A stretch of DNA of 35,867 nucleotides from Deltaproteobacteria bacterium (GCA_020848745.1 JADLHM010000074.1:1-35867); one strand, 5' to 3'; positions 24,860 to 34,235 are shown, counted from the first letter of the stretch. Program-made: numbers and translations. Notes: generated by a model from the letters alone, not told the origin.

Positions 24860-25046
24860 GCCGCGTCGGGTGCGGTCGCAAGAGCCACGAGACCGTCTGC
24901 GATCCTTTGACCTTGTAGCGCACGAAGTGGTCGAGGAACGAGCCGCGGAGCACGCAGGTCTCGGTGGTCCGGTAGGTGTCGGTCGTCGTTTGGAGCTCGT
25001 GGATGACGGTGTGCGTGCCGGTGTTGATGTTGACGTTCGTGTTGCC
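24860..25046 (-). pseudogene. Possible remnant of a secreted or surface protein
   Basis: Read on the minus strand this stretch gives Thr/Asn-rich, coding-like sequence (GNTNVNINTGTHTVIHELQ, then TCVLRGSFLDHFVRYKVKG). Its composition is unlike the Arg/Ala/Gly noise of non-coding frames nearby. It has no start and runs into vapB in frame. It may be the end of a gene whose beginning was lost when the ATPase fragment was joined at 25047. Weak evidence. The rest of 24725-24859 shows nothing. Confidence 0.25.
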
Positions 25047-25560
25047 CAATGCGCCTACGCGCTCGACACGCGGAGGGCGCTCGCGACCGGGAGGTTGCCG
25101 GGGATTCTCACCGACCCCGAAGCGGCGAGCCGGCAGAAGACCCTGCGCTCGTACGCGGCCACATATCTCAAGGAGGAAGTGCAGGCCGAGAGCCTCACCC
25201 GCAATCTCGAGGGCTTCGCACGGTTCCTCCACGTCGCGGCGGAATGGGCCGGCCACCACCTCGATCTCTCGAAGCTCGGGGCCGCGGCGCACGTCGCGCG
25301 GCAGTCGGTCGCGCGCTACTTCGAGATCCTGGAGGACACCCTGATCGTCCTGCGGGCCGAGCCCTTCGCGAAGAGCCCGCGCCGGCGGCTCGTGCAACAC
25401 CCGCGATTCTTCTTCTTCGACGTCGGGGTCCGGAACGGACTCCTCGGGAGCTTCGACGTCTCGGCCGACCGCATCGGGGCGCTCTTCGAGCACCTGGTCT
25501 TCTCGCAGCTCGTCGCGTCCGCGGCTGCCCTCGCGCCGTCGCTACGGGTGTCGGTTGGTG
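25047..25560 (+). pseudogene. Truncated DUF4143-type AAA ATPase (C-terminal part)
   Basis: About 170 residues match the C-terminal domain of the AAA_14/DUF4143 ATPases: LRSYAATYLKEEVQAESLTR, then GFARFLHVAAE, VARQSVARYFEILEDTLIV, RRLVQHPRFFFFDVGVRNGL and GALFEHLVFSQLV. The N-terminal ATPase domain with Walker A is absent. After about 25560 the expected final EVK-type strand is lost by frameshift. No start codon or ribosome site fits. It is a decayed gene in the scar to the right of the element. Confidence 0.78.
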
Positions 25561-25668
25561 TGCACGCGGCCGTGGAGCGCCGACGGGGTGACGTGGCAGC
25601 GCGCCTTGCCATTTCACCTCGAACGCATGCACAGTCCGGCGGAACGGATCATCGATGCGGCGTGATCC

Positions 25669-25860
25669 TCATCCGGACACCTCGGCGAAGAACGCCAACA
25701 GCGCCGCGAGCGACGAGAAGAATGCCGACCGCCCCGATGCGAGATGCTCGACGCGCCCCTCGAACCGGCGTCCCGGTCGCGGCGCCGCGAAGTGCACGAC
25801 GAACGCGCGGTCCGACGCACGCGGTGCCGGACGACCGGCGGGGCTCTCGTGGGGCCTCAT
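25669..25860 (-). CDS. Small conserved hypothetical protein
   Basis: 63 residues from the ATG at 25860. The core FVVHFAAPRPGRRFEGRVEH followed by ASGRSAFFSSLAALLAFFAEV reads like a compact alpha/beta protein: two strands, then a helix. Small proteins with a GRVEH-x2-SGR pattern are common in these lineages, though no function is known to me. It is divergent from the large regulator, whose ATG lies 25 bp away, so the two probably share a control region. An in-frame ATG at 25887 would overlap that start and is less likely. Confidence 0.6.
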   Translation of the reverse strand: MRPHESPAGRPAPRASDRAFVVHFAAPRPGRRFEGRVEHLASGRSAFFSSLAALLAFFAEVSG

Positions 25861-25885
25861 GTGAGGCTCAGGAGCTCGTGACCGC

Positions 25886-28879
25886 ATGGTAAAGTTCCGT
25901 GAGACGCCCGCGGTTCGCATCGATCCGCAGACCGGTTGGGCGTGGTGCGGCGACCGGCGCTTGGACCTCGCGCCAAAGGCGTTCGCCGTGCTCCGGCACC
26001 TGGTCGATCGGCCGCTGCATCTGGTGACGAAAGACGACCTCTTCACCGCGGGGTGGAGCGATACGGTCGTGAGCGAAGCGACGCTCACGAGCTGCATCCG
26101 CGACCTGCGAAAAGCGCTCGGCGATTCCTCGCGCGCCCCGCGCTACATCGAGACGGTCCACCGTCGCGGCTTTCGCTTCGTCGGTCCGGTGGCGACCGCG
26201 GCCCCCGCGAAGCCCACCGTCGGCGCTCGGACTCCATCGCCACTGGAGGCGCCCACCCTGGTCGGCCGTGACGACGACCTCGCGGCGCTCCGCGCCCACT
26301 ACGCGACCGCGAGCGCCGGCCGGCGCCGAATCGTGTTCGTGACCGGCGAGGCGGGGATCGGCAAGACCTCGCTGGTCGAGGCCTTCCTCGCCGAGCTCGC
26401 AACGTACGCGGTGCGCATCGGGCGCGGCCAGTGCCTCGAGCACCACGGCGCGAGCGAACCGTACCTTCCGATCCTGGAGGCGTTCGGGCGCATGGGGCGC
26501 GAGCCCCGAGGCATGAACCGTGAGCCCGAACGAGACGACCTCGTGCGCGTCCTCACCCGCTACGCACCGACCTGGCTCGCGCAACTGCCCGCACTCCTTG
26601 GCGACGACGACCTCGCGACCGTCCAACGGCGCACCCAGGGCACGACGCGCGAGCGCATGCTGCGGGAGCTCGCCGAGGCATTCGACGCACTCGGCGCCGA
26701 GACGCCGTTCGTCCTCTTGCTCGAGGATCTCCATTGGAGCGACGTCGAGACGATCGACCTCCTCGCGATGCTCGCGCGACGCCGCGATCCGGCGCGCCTG
26801 CTGATCCTCGCCACCTATCGCGCCGGCGAGGTCGCCGCCGATGCGCATCCGCTGAAGTTCTTCGCGGAGGACCTGCGCGTGCACGGGGCCGGCGACGAGG
26901 TCGCGCTCGCGTTCCTCGACGCGGCCGCGGTCGGCGAGTACCTCGATCGTCGCTACCCCGGCGCCGCGTTTCCGCCCGAGCTCGCCCCGGCGTTGCACGC
27001 GAACACCGGCGGCAACCCGCTCTTCCTCGTGAACGTCGTGGACGAGCTCGCCGCGCAGGGGCACATCGGCGTCGCCGACGGGCGGACGACCCTCACGGTT
27101 CCGGTGCAGCGCATCGCCTCCGAGGTGCCGCACAGCCTCCGCCAGATGGTCGAACGACAGATCGACCGGTTGTCGGTCCGCGAGCAGACGGTGCTCGCGG
27201 TCGCCAGCGTGGCGGGCGCGGAGTTTTCGGCGGCGATCACCACCGCCGACGGCGTCGAGGCCGGCGACGGCGAACGGTGCTGCGAGGATCTCGCGCGCCG
27301 CGGCCGGTTCCTGCGCGCGGCCGGTGTCGCCGAGTGGCCCGACGGCACCGTGGCCGGCCGCTACGCCTTCATTCACGCGCTCTATCGCAGCGTCCTCTCC
27401 GCGCGCATCCCGGCAGGTCATCGCGTGGGCCTGCATCTCCGGGTCGGCGACCGCCTCGAGCGGGCGCACGGCACGCGCGCGCACGAGATCGCCGGCGAGC
27501 TCGCGCGGCACTTCGAGGCGGGCCGCGACTTCGAGCGCGCGGCCCACTACCGTCGCCTGGCGGCGGAGGCGGCGCTCCGCCAGCACGGCTATCGCGAGGC
27601 CGTGCATCACGGGAATCACGCGCTCGAGTTGCTGGCGGCGTTGCCGGAGTCGCCCGCGCGCGCCCGCGACGAGCTGCTCGTCCAGAACCTCCTCGGCGCC
27701 GCCTCGATCGCCACGAGCGGATGGGCGGCCCCCGAGGTCGCGCGCGCCTACCGGCGCGCCCGCGAGCTCTCGGCGACGACCGGCGTCACCCCCGAGCTCT
27801 TCCCGGTCCTCCTCGGCCTCTGCGCCTTCTACCTGATGCGCGGCGAGCTCGACGTCGCCGACGAGTGGTCGGGGCAGCTCCTGACGCTCGCCGAGACGAC
27901 CGACGACGCCGCGGCCCTGCTCGGCGCCCACAACACCGCGGGGATGGTCGCGATGTACCGCGGCGATTACGCCGGCGCCGTCCGGCATGTCGAGCGCTCG
28001 AAGGCGATCTATGACCCCAAGCGGCACGCGCCGAATCGTCACGACGGGTTCACGATCGATCACGACCCGGGCGTGTCGTGCGCGGCGCACGAGGCGTTGG
28101 CGCTGCTCGTGCTCGGGCACATCGGCCGGGCGACTGTGCGCATGCGCGAATGTCTCGCCGGCGCCGACGGGCTCGACCATCCGCTCAGCGTCGCGATGGC
28201 GTACAACTTTGCCGCGATCTTCTATCAGCTCCTGCGCGACGCCGCCGTCGTCAGGAAGCTCGAGGACGTCCGGCTCGCCTACTCGCAACGCCACGACTTC
28301 GATCTCTTCCTCATGCTGGGCGAGATCTATCGCGGGTGGCTCCTCGCCGAAGACGGACGCGGCGACGAGGGGGCCGAACTCATCCTGCACGGGCTCGCGG
28401 TGTATCAGGCCGTCGGCGCGGAGCTCGGACGGCCGACGTTCCTCGGGATCTTCGCCGACGTCTGCAACCGTCTCGGCCGCCGCGACGAGGCACGGACCGC
28501 GATCACCGCCGCCTTCGAGCTCGGCGAGCGCACCGGCCTCCGCTACTGGGACGCCGAACTCCATCGCCTCCGCGGCACGATCGCGCTCGCCGACGCGAAC
28601 GGCGGCGACGACAACGGCCCAGGCGCAGCCGAACGCTGCTTCCGCGAGGCGCTCGCGATCGCGGAGCGGCAGCAGGCACGCCTGCTCGCGCTCCGCGCCG
28701 CGACCGACCTCGCCCGCCTCTGGCGCGACCAGGGCAGGCGCCGCGAGGCCCGGACGCTGCTCGCCGAGAGCCTCGCGGCACTGCCCGACGGGCAGGACGT
28801 GGCGGACGTCCGCGACGCGCGCGCCCTCCTCACGGAGGTGGGCGCGCGTCGCTCCACGGCGAAACCCGCCGTCGATTGA
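25886..28879 (+). CDS. Large transcriptional regulator: winged helix, AAA ATPase and TPR-like repeats
   Basis: 997 residues. Residues 1-100 are an OmpR/CadC-type winged helix (FAVLRHLVDRPLHLVTKDDL, then CIRDLRKALGD and IETVHRRGFRFVG). Residues 120-430 are an AAA_16 STAND ATPase with Walker A GEAGIGKTS (154-162) and Walker B-like LLLEDLHWSD near 277, followed by NTGGNPLFLVN. The remaining 570 residues are helical repeats (TPR-like), e.g. the AAHYRRLAAEAALRQHGYREA segment. This is a one-component signalling architecture that integrates a ligand or protein signal with ATP-dependent oligomerisation. Likely targets are the adjacent divergent small gene or the convergent secreted protein, both unproven. 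Confidence 0.9.
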   Translation: MVKFRETPAVRIDPQTGWAWCGDRRLDLAPKAFAVLRHLVDRPLHLVTKDDLFTAGWSDTVVSEATLTSCIRDLRKALGDSSRAPRYIETVHRRGFRFVGPVATAAPAKPTVGARTPSPLEAPTLVGRDDDLAALRAHYATASAGRRRIVFVTGEAGIGKTSLVEAFLAELATYAVRIGRGQCLEHHGASEPYLPILEAFGRMGREPRGMNREPERDDLVRVLTRYAPTWLAQLPALLGDDDLATVQRRTQGTTRERMLRELAEAFDALGAETPFVLLLEDLHWSDVETIDLLAMLARRRDPARLLILATYRAGEVAADAHPLKFFAEDLRVHGAGDEVALAFLDAAAVGEYLDRRYPGAAFPPELAPALHANTGGNPLFLVNVVDELAAQGHIGVADGRTTLTVPVQRIASEVPHSLRQMVERQIDRLSVREQTVLAVASVAGAEFSAAITTADGVEAGDGERCCEDLARRGRFLRAAGVAEWPDGTVAGRYAFIHALYRSVLSARIPAGHRVGLHLRVGDRLERAHGTRAHEIAGELARHFEAGRDFERAAHYRRLAAEAALRQHGYREAVHHGNHALELLAALPESPARARDELLVQNLLGAASIATSGWAAPEVARAYRRARELSATTGVTPELFPVLLGLCAFYLMRGELDVADEWSGQLLTLAETTDDAAALLGAHNTAGMVAMYRGDYAGAVRHVERSKAIYDPKRHAPNRHDGFTIDHDPGVSCAAHEALALLVLGHIGRATVRMRECLAGADGLDHPLSVAMAYNFAAIFYQLLRDAAVVRKLEDVRLAYSQRHDFDLFLMLGEIYRGWLLAEDGRGDEGAELILHGLAVYQAVGAELGRPTFLGIFADVCNRLGRRDEARTAITAAFELGERTGLRYWDAELHRLRGTIALADANGGDDNGPGAAERCFREALAIAERQQARLLALRAATDLARLWRDQGRRREARTLLAESLAALPDGQDVADVRDARALLTEVGARRSTAKPAVD

Positions 28880-28887
28880 CGTCTCGC

Positions 28888-31800
28888 TCACGGGACACCA
28901 GCCGCGTCCGCCGGGCACTGGAGGCCGGTGCGCAACGCGACGGCATCGACGCGGATCGACTCGGCCCTCTGCATGAAGTCCGCGCGGACGCCGTCGGTCA
29001 GCCGCTTCTTCACGGCGCGGCTCTTGAAGCTGCGTCCGAATTGGCCCGTACGGCGTGCGGCGCCTGCGAGCTTCGACTTCGCGCGCTTGACCTTCGGGAT
29101 CGCACAGAAGGTGCGCGCATCGGCGAGCTTGGCGAGTGCGCCGTCGAGCACCTTGGACAAACGCTTGTGGAGCGCGGAGGCGACGTCGAGCAGCGCCGCG
29201 CGGGCGCGGAGCACGCGGAGACGACACGCGATCGACGTGAGCGTCGGCGCCACGGCGCACGCGTCGTCGGTGCCGCCTCCGCCCCCGATCGTGACCGTCG
29301 TGTAGCTTCCCGTCGCGACCGAGGTCGGCGAGTCGACGGCGCCGTCGTTCACGACCAGCAGCACGTAGTACGTGCCGGGCGCGGCGAAGGCGTGCGTGGG
29401 CCGTGGCCCGGCCGCGGTGCCGCCGTCCTCGAAGAACCAGCGGTATCCGAGCGGCGCGCCCTCGCGGTCGCGGCTCGCGCCGCCGTCGAACGCGACGGGC
29501 ACGCCGACCGCTCCCGTGTACGGTCCGCCGACGGCGGCGCGCGGCGGCTCGTTGGCCGGCGCGGGACACGGCACGATGAACGACGCGGCGAGCCCTCCCG
29601 CTTCGGCCGCACCGACGGCATACGTCCCCGGAGCCGCGGCGGCATCGACGGCGAGCTCGAATCGGAGCGCGAGCGTCAGCGGCGTCACCTGGGTGAAGGC
29701 GGCGATCGCGACGTCGCGCTCGTCGGACGCGCGGCCCGGCCCATCGATCCGCACGTGTGACGTCTCGGCAGGGTGCACCGCGCTCGAGCCGGGCACGGGT
29801 CCGTCGGCGAGATTCCACCCGCCGGCGAGCGCGACGAGCGGGACGCCCGCCACGCTCGCGACGATGCGGCCGCCCGGCGCGGCGCACGCGGGGAAGAGCG
29901 TCAGCGCCGGCGCCGCGAAAGGCTGGACGTTCGCGACGGTCGTGGCGGGGGACGAGGTCTTGGTGCCGTCCGACACGGTGAGCGTGACCGTGTAGCGGCC
30001 CGGCGACGCGTACGCGTGGCTGAGCGGATCGTCGGCGGGTGCGGTCACCGGCGAGGTGCCGTCGCCGAAGTCCCAGCGCGCCGTGAGCGCGTGCCCCGCG
30101 GGATCGAACGAGCGGCGCGCGTCGAAGCGAATCGTCGCGGCGGGCGCGCCGGCGGCGGCGAAGCCGCGGTACGGACCGGACGGATCAGCGACGAGTCCGG
30201 GTGGCCGGCGGTCGCGCACGAAGACATCCTCGATCCCGTTCGTGTCGGCCGTGACGAGGTTCGTCGCGTCGGAGCTGAACGCCACGAAGCGGCCGTCCGC
30301 GCTCAACGCCATCCGGGTCTCGTCGTTGGTGAAGTGCGCCTCGCCGCTGTTGCCGTTCCCCTGCTCGCCGTCCGTCGCGACGCTCGCGAGGTCGATCGTG
30401 CCCGCGACGAGGTCGCGGACGAACACGTCCTCGCGGTTGTTCGTGTCTGCGAGCACCAGGTTCGAGGCTTGCGAGCGGAAGGCGACCGAGCGGCCGTCGG
30501 CGCTGATCACCGGGTCGCGGGTGCATTCGGCGAGCGCCACGAACGACGAGCACGTCGCCGGCTCGCCCGCGCCGGAGAGGCTGGCGCGCACGGTCGTGCC
30601 GGTCGCGCGGTCGCGCACGAACGCGTCGGCGAAGCGGTTCGTATCGTTCGGCACCAGACTCGATGCGGCCGACACGAACGCGACCCAGCGGCCGTCGGCG
30701 CTGATCGACGGCATCCGGGCGTTCGCGGCGCTCGCGGGCGCGCCGCCGGTCGGCACGCTCGCGATCTCGGTCGTCTGCGTTTGGCGGTCGCGCACGTAGA
30801 TGCGTTCGAAGAACGACGGGGGCGTTCCCGCGACGAGGTCCGTCGCGACGGACTCGAACGCGACGAACCGGCCGTCGGCGCTGATGCCGAGCCGCGTGTC
30901 GCCGTTCTCGGTCGCGCCGTATGCCGATTGGCCGCCGCCCGCTGCGACGCTCACGCGCTCGGTTGTCCCGTTCATGCGGTCGCGGACGAAGACGTCGACC
31001 GAATCGTTGGTGTCGCCGGCGACGAGGTTCGTCTGATTCGAGTAGAAGGCGACGTAGCGGCCGTCGGCGCTGAGCGCCGGGCGGAAGCTCCGGCACTCCT
31101 CGAAGGAGGTGACCGGGCAGATGCCGCCGACCTCGTCGGACGAGACGTCGGCACGCTCGTCGGCGCCGGTCGCGAGATCGTGGACGATCACGCTCGTGAC
31201 GGACGCGCCGGTGCACTGGTACGCGACGAAGCGGCCGTCGCTGCTCACGGTCGGGAAGTCGTCCGGGGAGCATGCTTCCGCGCTCAGCACCGTGGTGGTG
31301 CCGGCGCTTCGGTCGCGGACGTACACGCGGTGGCCCGGGGCGCCGAGCCCGTTCGCCAACGAGCGGAACGCGACGATCGTCCCGTCCGCGCTCATCGCGG
31401 GCACGAACGACCCGAGCCCGTCACTGCCGCTCGGCTGCTCGCCGTGCGGTCCCACGCTGACGCGCTCGGTCGTGCCGTCGACCGGCTGGTCCCCGAACAC
31501 CGCGATCGCCGCCGTGTCGGTGCCGACCGCGCCGCGATCGTCTGTGACGGTGAGCGTCGCCGTGTAGCCGCCGGGCGTGGCGTACACGTGCTGCGGGGCC
31601 GGACCGCTCGCGCTCGTCCCGTCGCCGAAGCTCCACGCGTAGCCGACGATCGCGCCGTCGACGTCGGAGGAGCGCGCGGCGTCGAATGCGAGCGCGCTGC
31701 CGGCGGTCACGCGCCGCGCACCGCCGGCGCGTGCTTCCGGCGCGAAGTTGTCGCCGAGGGTGTAGTGCGAGGGGCCCTGCGGCGCGTACTCCACCTGGAA

Positions 31801-32886
31801 CTTGAGCACGTCGCCCGTGTGCACGGTACCCACCTTGCGCTCCTCGATGGTACGCGCACCGGTCACGTCGTGGGCGCGGACGTTCAGCGTGTACGGCCCG
31901 TCGCCGCTCGCGATCATCTCGAAGCGGTAGCGGCCCGCGAGCGGCCGTGGGATCGTGAGCACGCGCCCGGGCGGCCGCGGGACGAGCGAGCCGACGGGAT
32001 CGTCCCACACCGGCTGCGGGATGTAGGACGCGCCCGGCACGTCGACGACGGTCGTCGCGCTCGCCGGGTCCCACCCGACGCGCCGCCCACGCGGATCGAT
32101 CACCGTGATCTCGACGGGCGACTTCGTGGAGGCCGTGATCGGCTTCGGGATGACCTGTCCCTGGTCGTCGATGTCGGGGTCCGGATCGGGCAGATCCTTG
32201 GCGCTGACCAGCCCTCCGCTGACGATCTGCCGCCATTCGGGTCCGTACGTGGAGCCGAGGGCGACCGCCGCACCGTCCCAACGAGGACGCGCCGGATCGA
32301 GGACGAGATACGAGGAGGTCTTGTCGTCCCACCCGACGACCACGACCGGATGGAAGCGCCCCGCGCTCGGCTGCAGATAGAGGATCGTCGGGTCGCCGTG
32401 TCCGAGCGCCGCGTCGGCGTACAGCCCGATCTCGGGCCACGGGTACGGGACGAAGTCGAGACCGCCCTGGATGCCCGCGGCGTCGCTGAACGCGAACCGC
32501 AGCGCGTCGTAGTCGACGATCACCGTCTCGGCGGGGCTCGTCTGATAGCCGCCGGTCCGATGGAGATACGCGTGGATGTAGTCGGGCGTTGGACCGGGCG
32601 TCAACGCATTTCCCGGCACGAGGAAGAGCGGCAAGAAGTTCTCGTACGCCGCGACCATCGCGATGCACGTGAGCAGCGAGCCGCGCTTGCGCAGCGGCAC
32701 GTCCTGGTTCGCGCCGACCAGCACCGAGCTCCAGAGCGGGTCGAGCTGCGAGTAGAACGGTACGGGCAACGGGTTGACGACCGGGGTCGGGTCGGCCGCG
32801 ACCGGCCGGACGGCCAGCGCCATCACCACCACGAGCGCCGCGACGACCGTCGCCGCCGCGCGTCCTCCGAAACGATGCTTCTCCAT
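28888..32886 (-). CDS. Large secreted protein with C39-like peptidase, PKD domains and PD40/TolB-like repeats
   Basis: 1332 residues with an AGGAGGAG ribosome site fixing the ATG. A signal peptide (hydrophobic TVVAALVVVMALAVRPVAA) ends near residue 31. Residues 40-200 resemble Peptidase_C39_2: PVPFYSQLDPLW, then LLTCIAMVAAYE, His179 in RFHPVVVVGWD and Asp197 in YLVLDP. The canonical catalytic Cys position is Ser70, with a Cys four residues on. PKD domains occur near 385-465 (WSFGDGTSASG), in the later third (RWDFGDGTSPV) and again near the C-terminus (YRWFFEDGGTAAG). Between the first two lie seven PD40 beta-propeller-like repeats with SADGRFVAF cores. It is probably an extracellular adhesin or carbohydrate/peptide-binding protein. 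It ends 8 bp from the convergent regulator stop. Confidence 0.9.
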   Translation of the reverse strand: MEKHRFGGRAAATVVAALVVVMALAVRPVAADPTPVVNPLPVPFYSQLDPLWSSVLVGANQDVPLRKRGSLLTCIAMVAAYENFLPLFLVPGNALTPGPTPDYIHAYLHRTGGYQTSPAETVIVDYDALRFAFSDAAGIQGGLDFVPYPWPEIGLYADAALGHGDPTILYLQPSAGRFHPVVVVGWDDKTSSYLVLDPARPRWDGAAVALGSTYGPEWRQIVSGGLVSAKDLPDPDPDIDDQGQVIPKPITASTKSPVEITVIDPRGRRVGWDPASATTVVDVPGASYIPQPVWDDPVGSLVPRPPGRVLTIPRPLAGRYRFEMIASGDGPYTLNVRAHDVTGARTIEERKVGTVHTGDVLKFQVEYAPQGPSHYTLGDNFAPEARAGGARRVTAGSALAFDAARSSDVDGAIVGYAWSFGDGTSASGPAPQHVYATPGGYTATLTVTDDRGAVGTDTAAIAVFGDQPVDGTTERVSVGPHGEQPSGSDGLGSFVPAMSADGTIVAFRSLANGLGAPGHRVYVRDRSAGTTTVLSAEACSPDDFPTVSSDGRFVAYQCTGASVTSVIVHDLATGADERADVSSDEVGGICPVTSFEECRSFRPALSADGRYVAFYSNQTNLVAGDTNDSVDVFVRDRMNGTTERVSVAAGGGQSAYGATENGDTRLGISADGRFVAFESVATDLVAGTPPSFFERIYVRDRQTQTTEIASVPTGGAPASAANARMPSISADGRWVAFVSAASSLVPNDTNRFADAFVRDRATGTTVRASLSGAGEPATCSSFVALAECTRDPVISADGRSVAFRSQASNLVLADTNNREDVFVRDLVAGTIDLASVATDGEQGNGNSGEAHFTNDETRMALSADGRFVAFSSDATNLVTADTNGIEDVFVRDRRPPGLVADPSGPYRGFAAAGAPAATIRFDARRSFDPAGHALTARWDFGDGTSPVTAPADDPLSHAYASPGRYTVTLTVSDGTKTSSPATTVANVQPFAAPALTLFPACAAPGGRIVASVAGVPLVALAGGWNLADGPVPGSSAVHPAETSHVRIDGPGRASDERDVAIAAFTQVTPLTLALRFELAVDAAAAPGTYAVGAAEAGGLAASFIVPCPAPANEPPRAAVGGPYTGAVGVPVAFDGGASRDREGAPLGYRWFFEDGGTAAGPRPTHAFAAPGTYYVLLVVNDGAVDSPTSVATGSYTTVTIGGGGGTDDACAVAPTLTSIACRLRVLRARAALLDVASALHKRLSKVLDGALAKLADARTFCAIPKVKRAKSKLAGAARRTGQFGRSFKSRAVKKRLTDGVRADFMQRAESIRVDAVALRTGLQCPADAAGVP
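30210..31420 (-). repeat. Seven coding repeats (PD40-like) inside the secreted protein gene
   Basis: Seven units of roughly 170-200 bp each encode an S(A/S)DGxxVAF core followed by a VRDR.(T)GTT..(A/V)S strand. The DNA is visibly repetitive (gcggccgtcggcgctg recurs). The units differ enough to show old duplication rather than recent tandem expansion. They probably close into a seven-bladed propeller. Confidence 0.75.
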
Positions 32887-33368
32887 GACGGATCTCCTCC
32901 TGCGGCACGGCCCTCGAAGGGGCGTCCGTGCGCGCCGCTAGGGATAGGACCCGGGGCGTCGCGGAGTCCTGGAAGAGATCAGGAGAAACCGAGGAGTTTC
33001 GGATCGAGACGGTGCGTCGAAGAGTCAGGCACTTCGGAAGTAGTGGCCAAGCTCCGAGGAAACCCTTGTCGCCGTCGCCGCCCGACGCGAATCACGAACG
33101 GGCGACCGGACCCCGCGAGCGCGCCGCCGATCGCTTCGACGACCCGGAGCAAGAAGAATGTCCGCGCGAGTTCCTCCGGGGGCCACATGCCCCAGATCCC
33201 TCAGTTTCGCCTGAGAAAATCCTGAGTTTCGCCAGGACTCACGCTGCCGGCGGGGCTATCTCCAGTCGCATGGAAATCAGTGACTCACAGCTCGAATCCG
33301 AATTGTGGCCACGAACCAACAGCTGGAAGGCCGGCCAGACACACGGCCTTCGTATCAAGGAGGCAGCA
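32887..33368. other. Intergenic region between the two secreted-protein genes, with twin small hairpins
   Basis: About 480 bp with no credible gene. It contains the leftward ribosome site of the large secreted protein and presumably both divergent promoters. Two adjacent small inverted repeats share the loop TTTCGC: 33200-33215 (CTCAG/CTGAG arms) and 33220-33237 (TCCTG/CAGGA arms). Confidence 0.5.
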
Positions 33369-33917
33369 ATGCAGACATCGAGAGTTGTTGTGGCAATCAC
33401 GGGCGGTCTTCTTCTCTTCCTGTCCTTCACACCGCCGGCGACACGAACGGCCGAGGCTCAGCTCATCGAGGTGGAGGGCCTCTACGAGGGGAAGTGGTCG
33501 TGCCAGGGCTTCAGCTTCTCTTCCGGCAAATTCAAGTCGGGCAACCCGCACAGCTTCATGGTCGTCTATCAGGACCCCGACGATCCTTTTCTGCTCGCGG
33601 TGCACATCGACACTCCGATCAGCCCGAACGGCGACTTCATCTACAACGGCTTCCTCGTCCCGGATGGCGCCAATCTGGCCATGCTGAACAAGCAGGCCGA
33701 GGCCGGACTGCTCTCGTGCCCCTCCGCGGACGAGGGCGAGGTTGTGCGCGCGGCCTTCAAGGTGAAGCCAGGGACTTCGAAAGGGTCCGTCAAGATGATG
33801 TCGATCGTCCAGACCATCGACGAGTACGATGGTCCCGAGGTCGCGACCTGCAAGTACATCTACAAGCGCGTCAGCACCGATCCCATAGCCGTCCAGCCCG
33901 TACCTCCGTGTGAGTGA
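33369..33917 (+). CDS. Small secreted hypothetical protein
   Basis: 182 residues. The ATG follows a good AAGGAGG site. A signal peptide is clear: a short N-region, the hydrophobic VVVAITGGLLLFLSF, then a likely cleavage after ATRTAEA near residue 30. The mature part has four cysteines (WSCQGF, LLSCPS, ATCKYI, PPCE) that could form two disulfides in the periplasm or outside the cell. It has strand-rich stretches such as LEGLY-like VEGLYEGKWSCQGF and GDFIYNGFLVPDG. No known family or catalytic motif recognised. It is the only intact chromosomal gene between the large secreted protein and the IS remnants. Confidence 0.75.
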   Translation: MQTSRVVVAITGGLLLFLSFTPPATRTAEAQLIEVEGLYEGKWSCQGFSFSSGKFKSGNPHSFMVVYQDPDDPFLLAVHIDTPISPNGDFIYNGFLVPDGANLAMLNKQAEAGLLSCPSADEGEVVRAAFKVKPGTSKGSVKMMSIVQTIDEYDGPEVATCKYIYKRVSTDPIAVQPVPPCE

Positions 33918-34019
33918 GCGCCTCTCCGCCGGTGTGACGATGCCCGCGAGGGTAGGTCGGCAGACGGGGGGACGGTCGAATCGGTCCGGAAAGCGAGGTG
34001 ATAGATGGGATGAAGCCGG

Positions 34020-34235
34020 ATGGAGGCGATCTTCCGCCGCGAGGGGATCGAGCTGAACCGTTCGACGGTCTGCGGGTGGCACCTGGAGCGGGCCGCACTG
34101 GCCGATCCCCTGCTGCGCGCGATGCACGCCGACGCCCTCGCGCAGCCGTACGTCTGCGCGAATGCCACCGGTGTCTTGGTGCAGGACCGTGAGCGGTGCC
34201 GGCACGAACACTTCTGGGTGCTGATGGCGCCACCC
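34020..34235 (+). pseudogene. IS66-family transposase fragment
   Basis: About 70 residues (REGIELNRSTVCGWHLERAA, then VCANATGVLVQDRERCRHEH and FWVLMAP) match the stretch of IS66 transposases in which RSTLC-W precedes the first DDE aspartate region. It has a stop just upstream (34011) and loses similarity after about 34235, so it is a relic. The Asp expected near the A-D-D/E motif is replaced (CANATG), consistent with decay. No terminal inverted repeats were found. Confidence 0.7.

Noticed and set aside
25868-29887. A 1339-codon open frame on the minus strand opposite the large regulator
   Set aside because: Its translation is Arg/Ala/Gly-rich without domains, while the plus strand encodes a clear winged-helix/AAA protein. 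Long antisense frames are expected at this GC content.
30210-31420. Possible CRISPR-like repeats
   Set aside because: The repeats are 170-200 bp, diverged and in frame. They encode PD40-like protein repeats and have no short identical repeat-spacer structure.
29773-33225. A 1150-codon plus-strand open frame opposite the secreted PKD protein
   Set aside because: It is the mirror of a repetitive, well-supported gene with signal peptide and ribosome site. The repeats make the antisense frame look structured, but no family motif is present.
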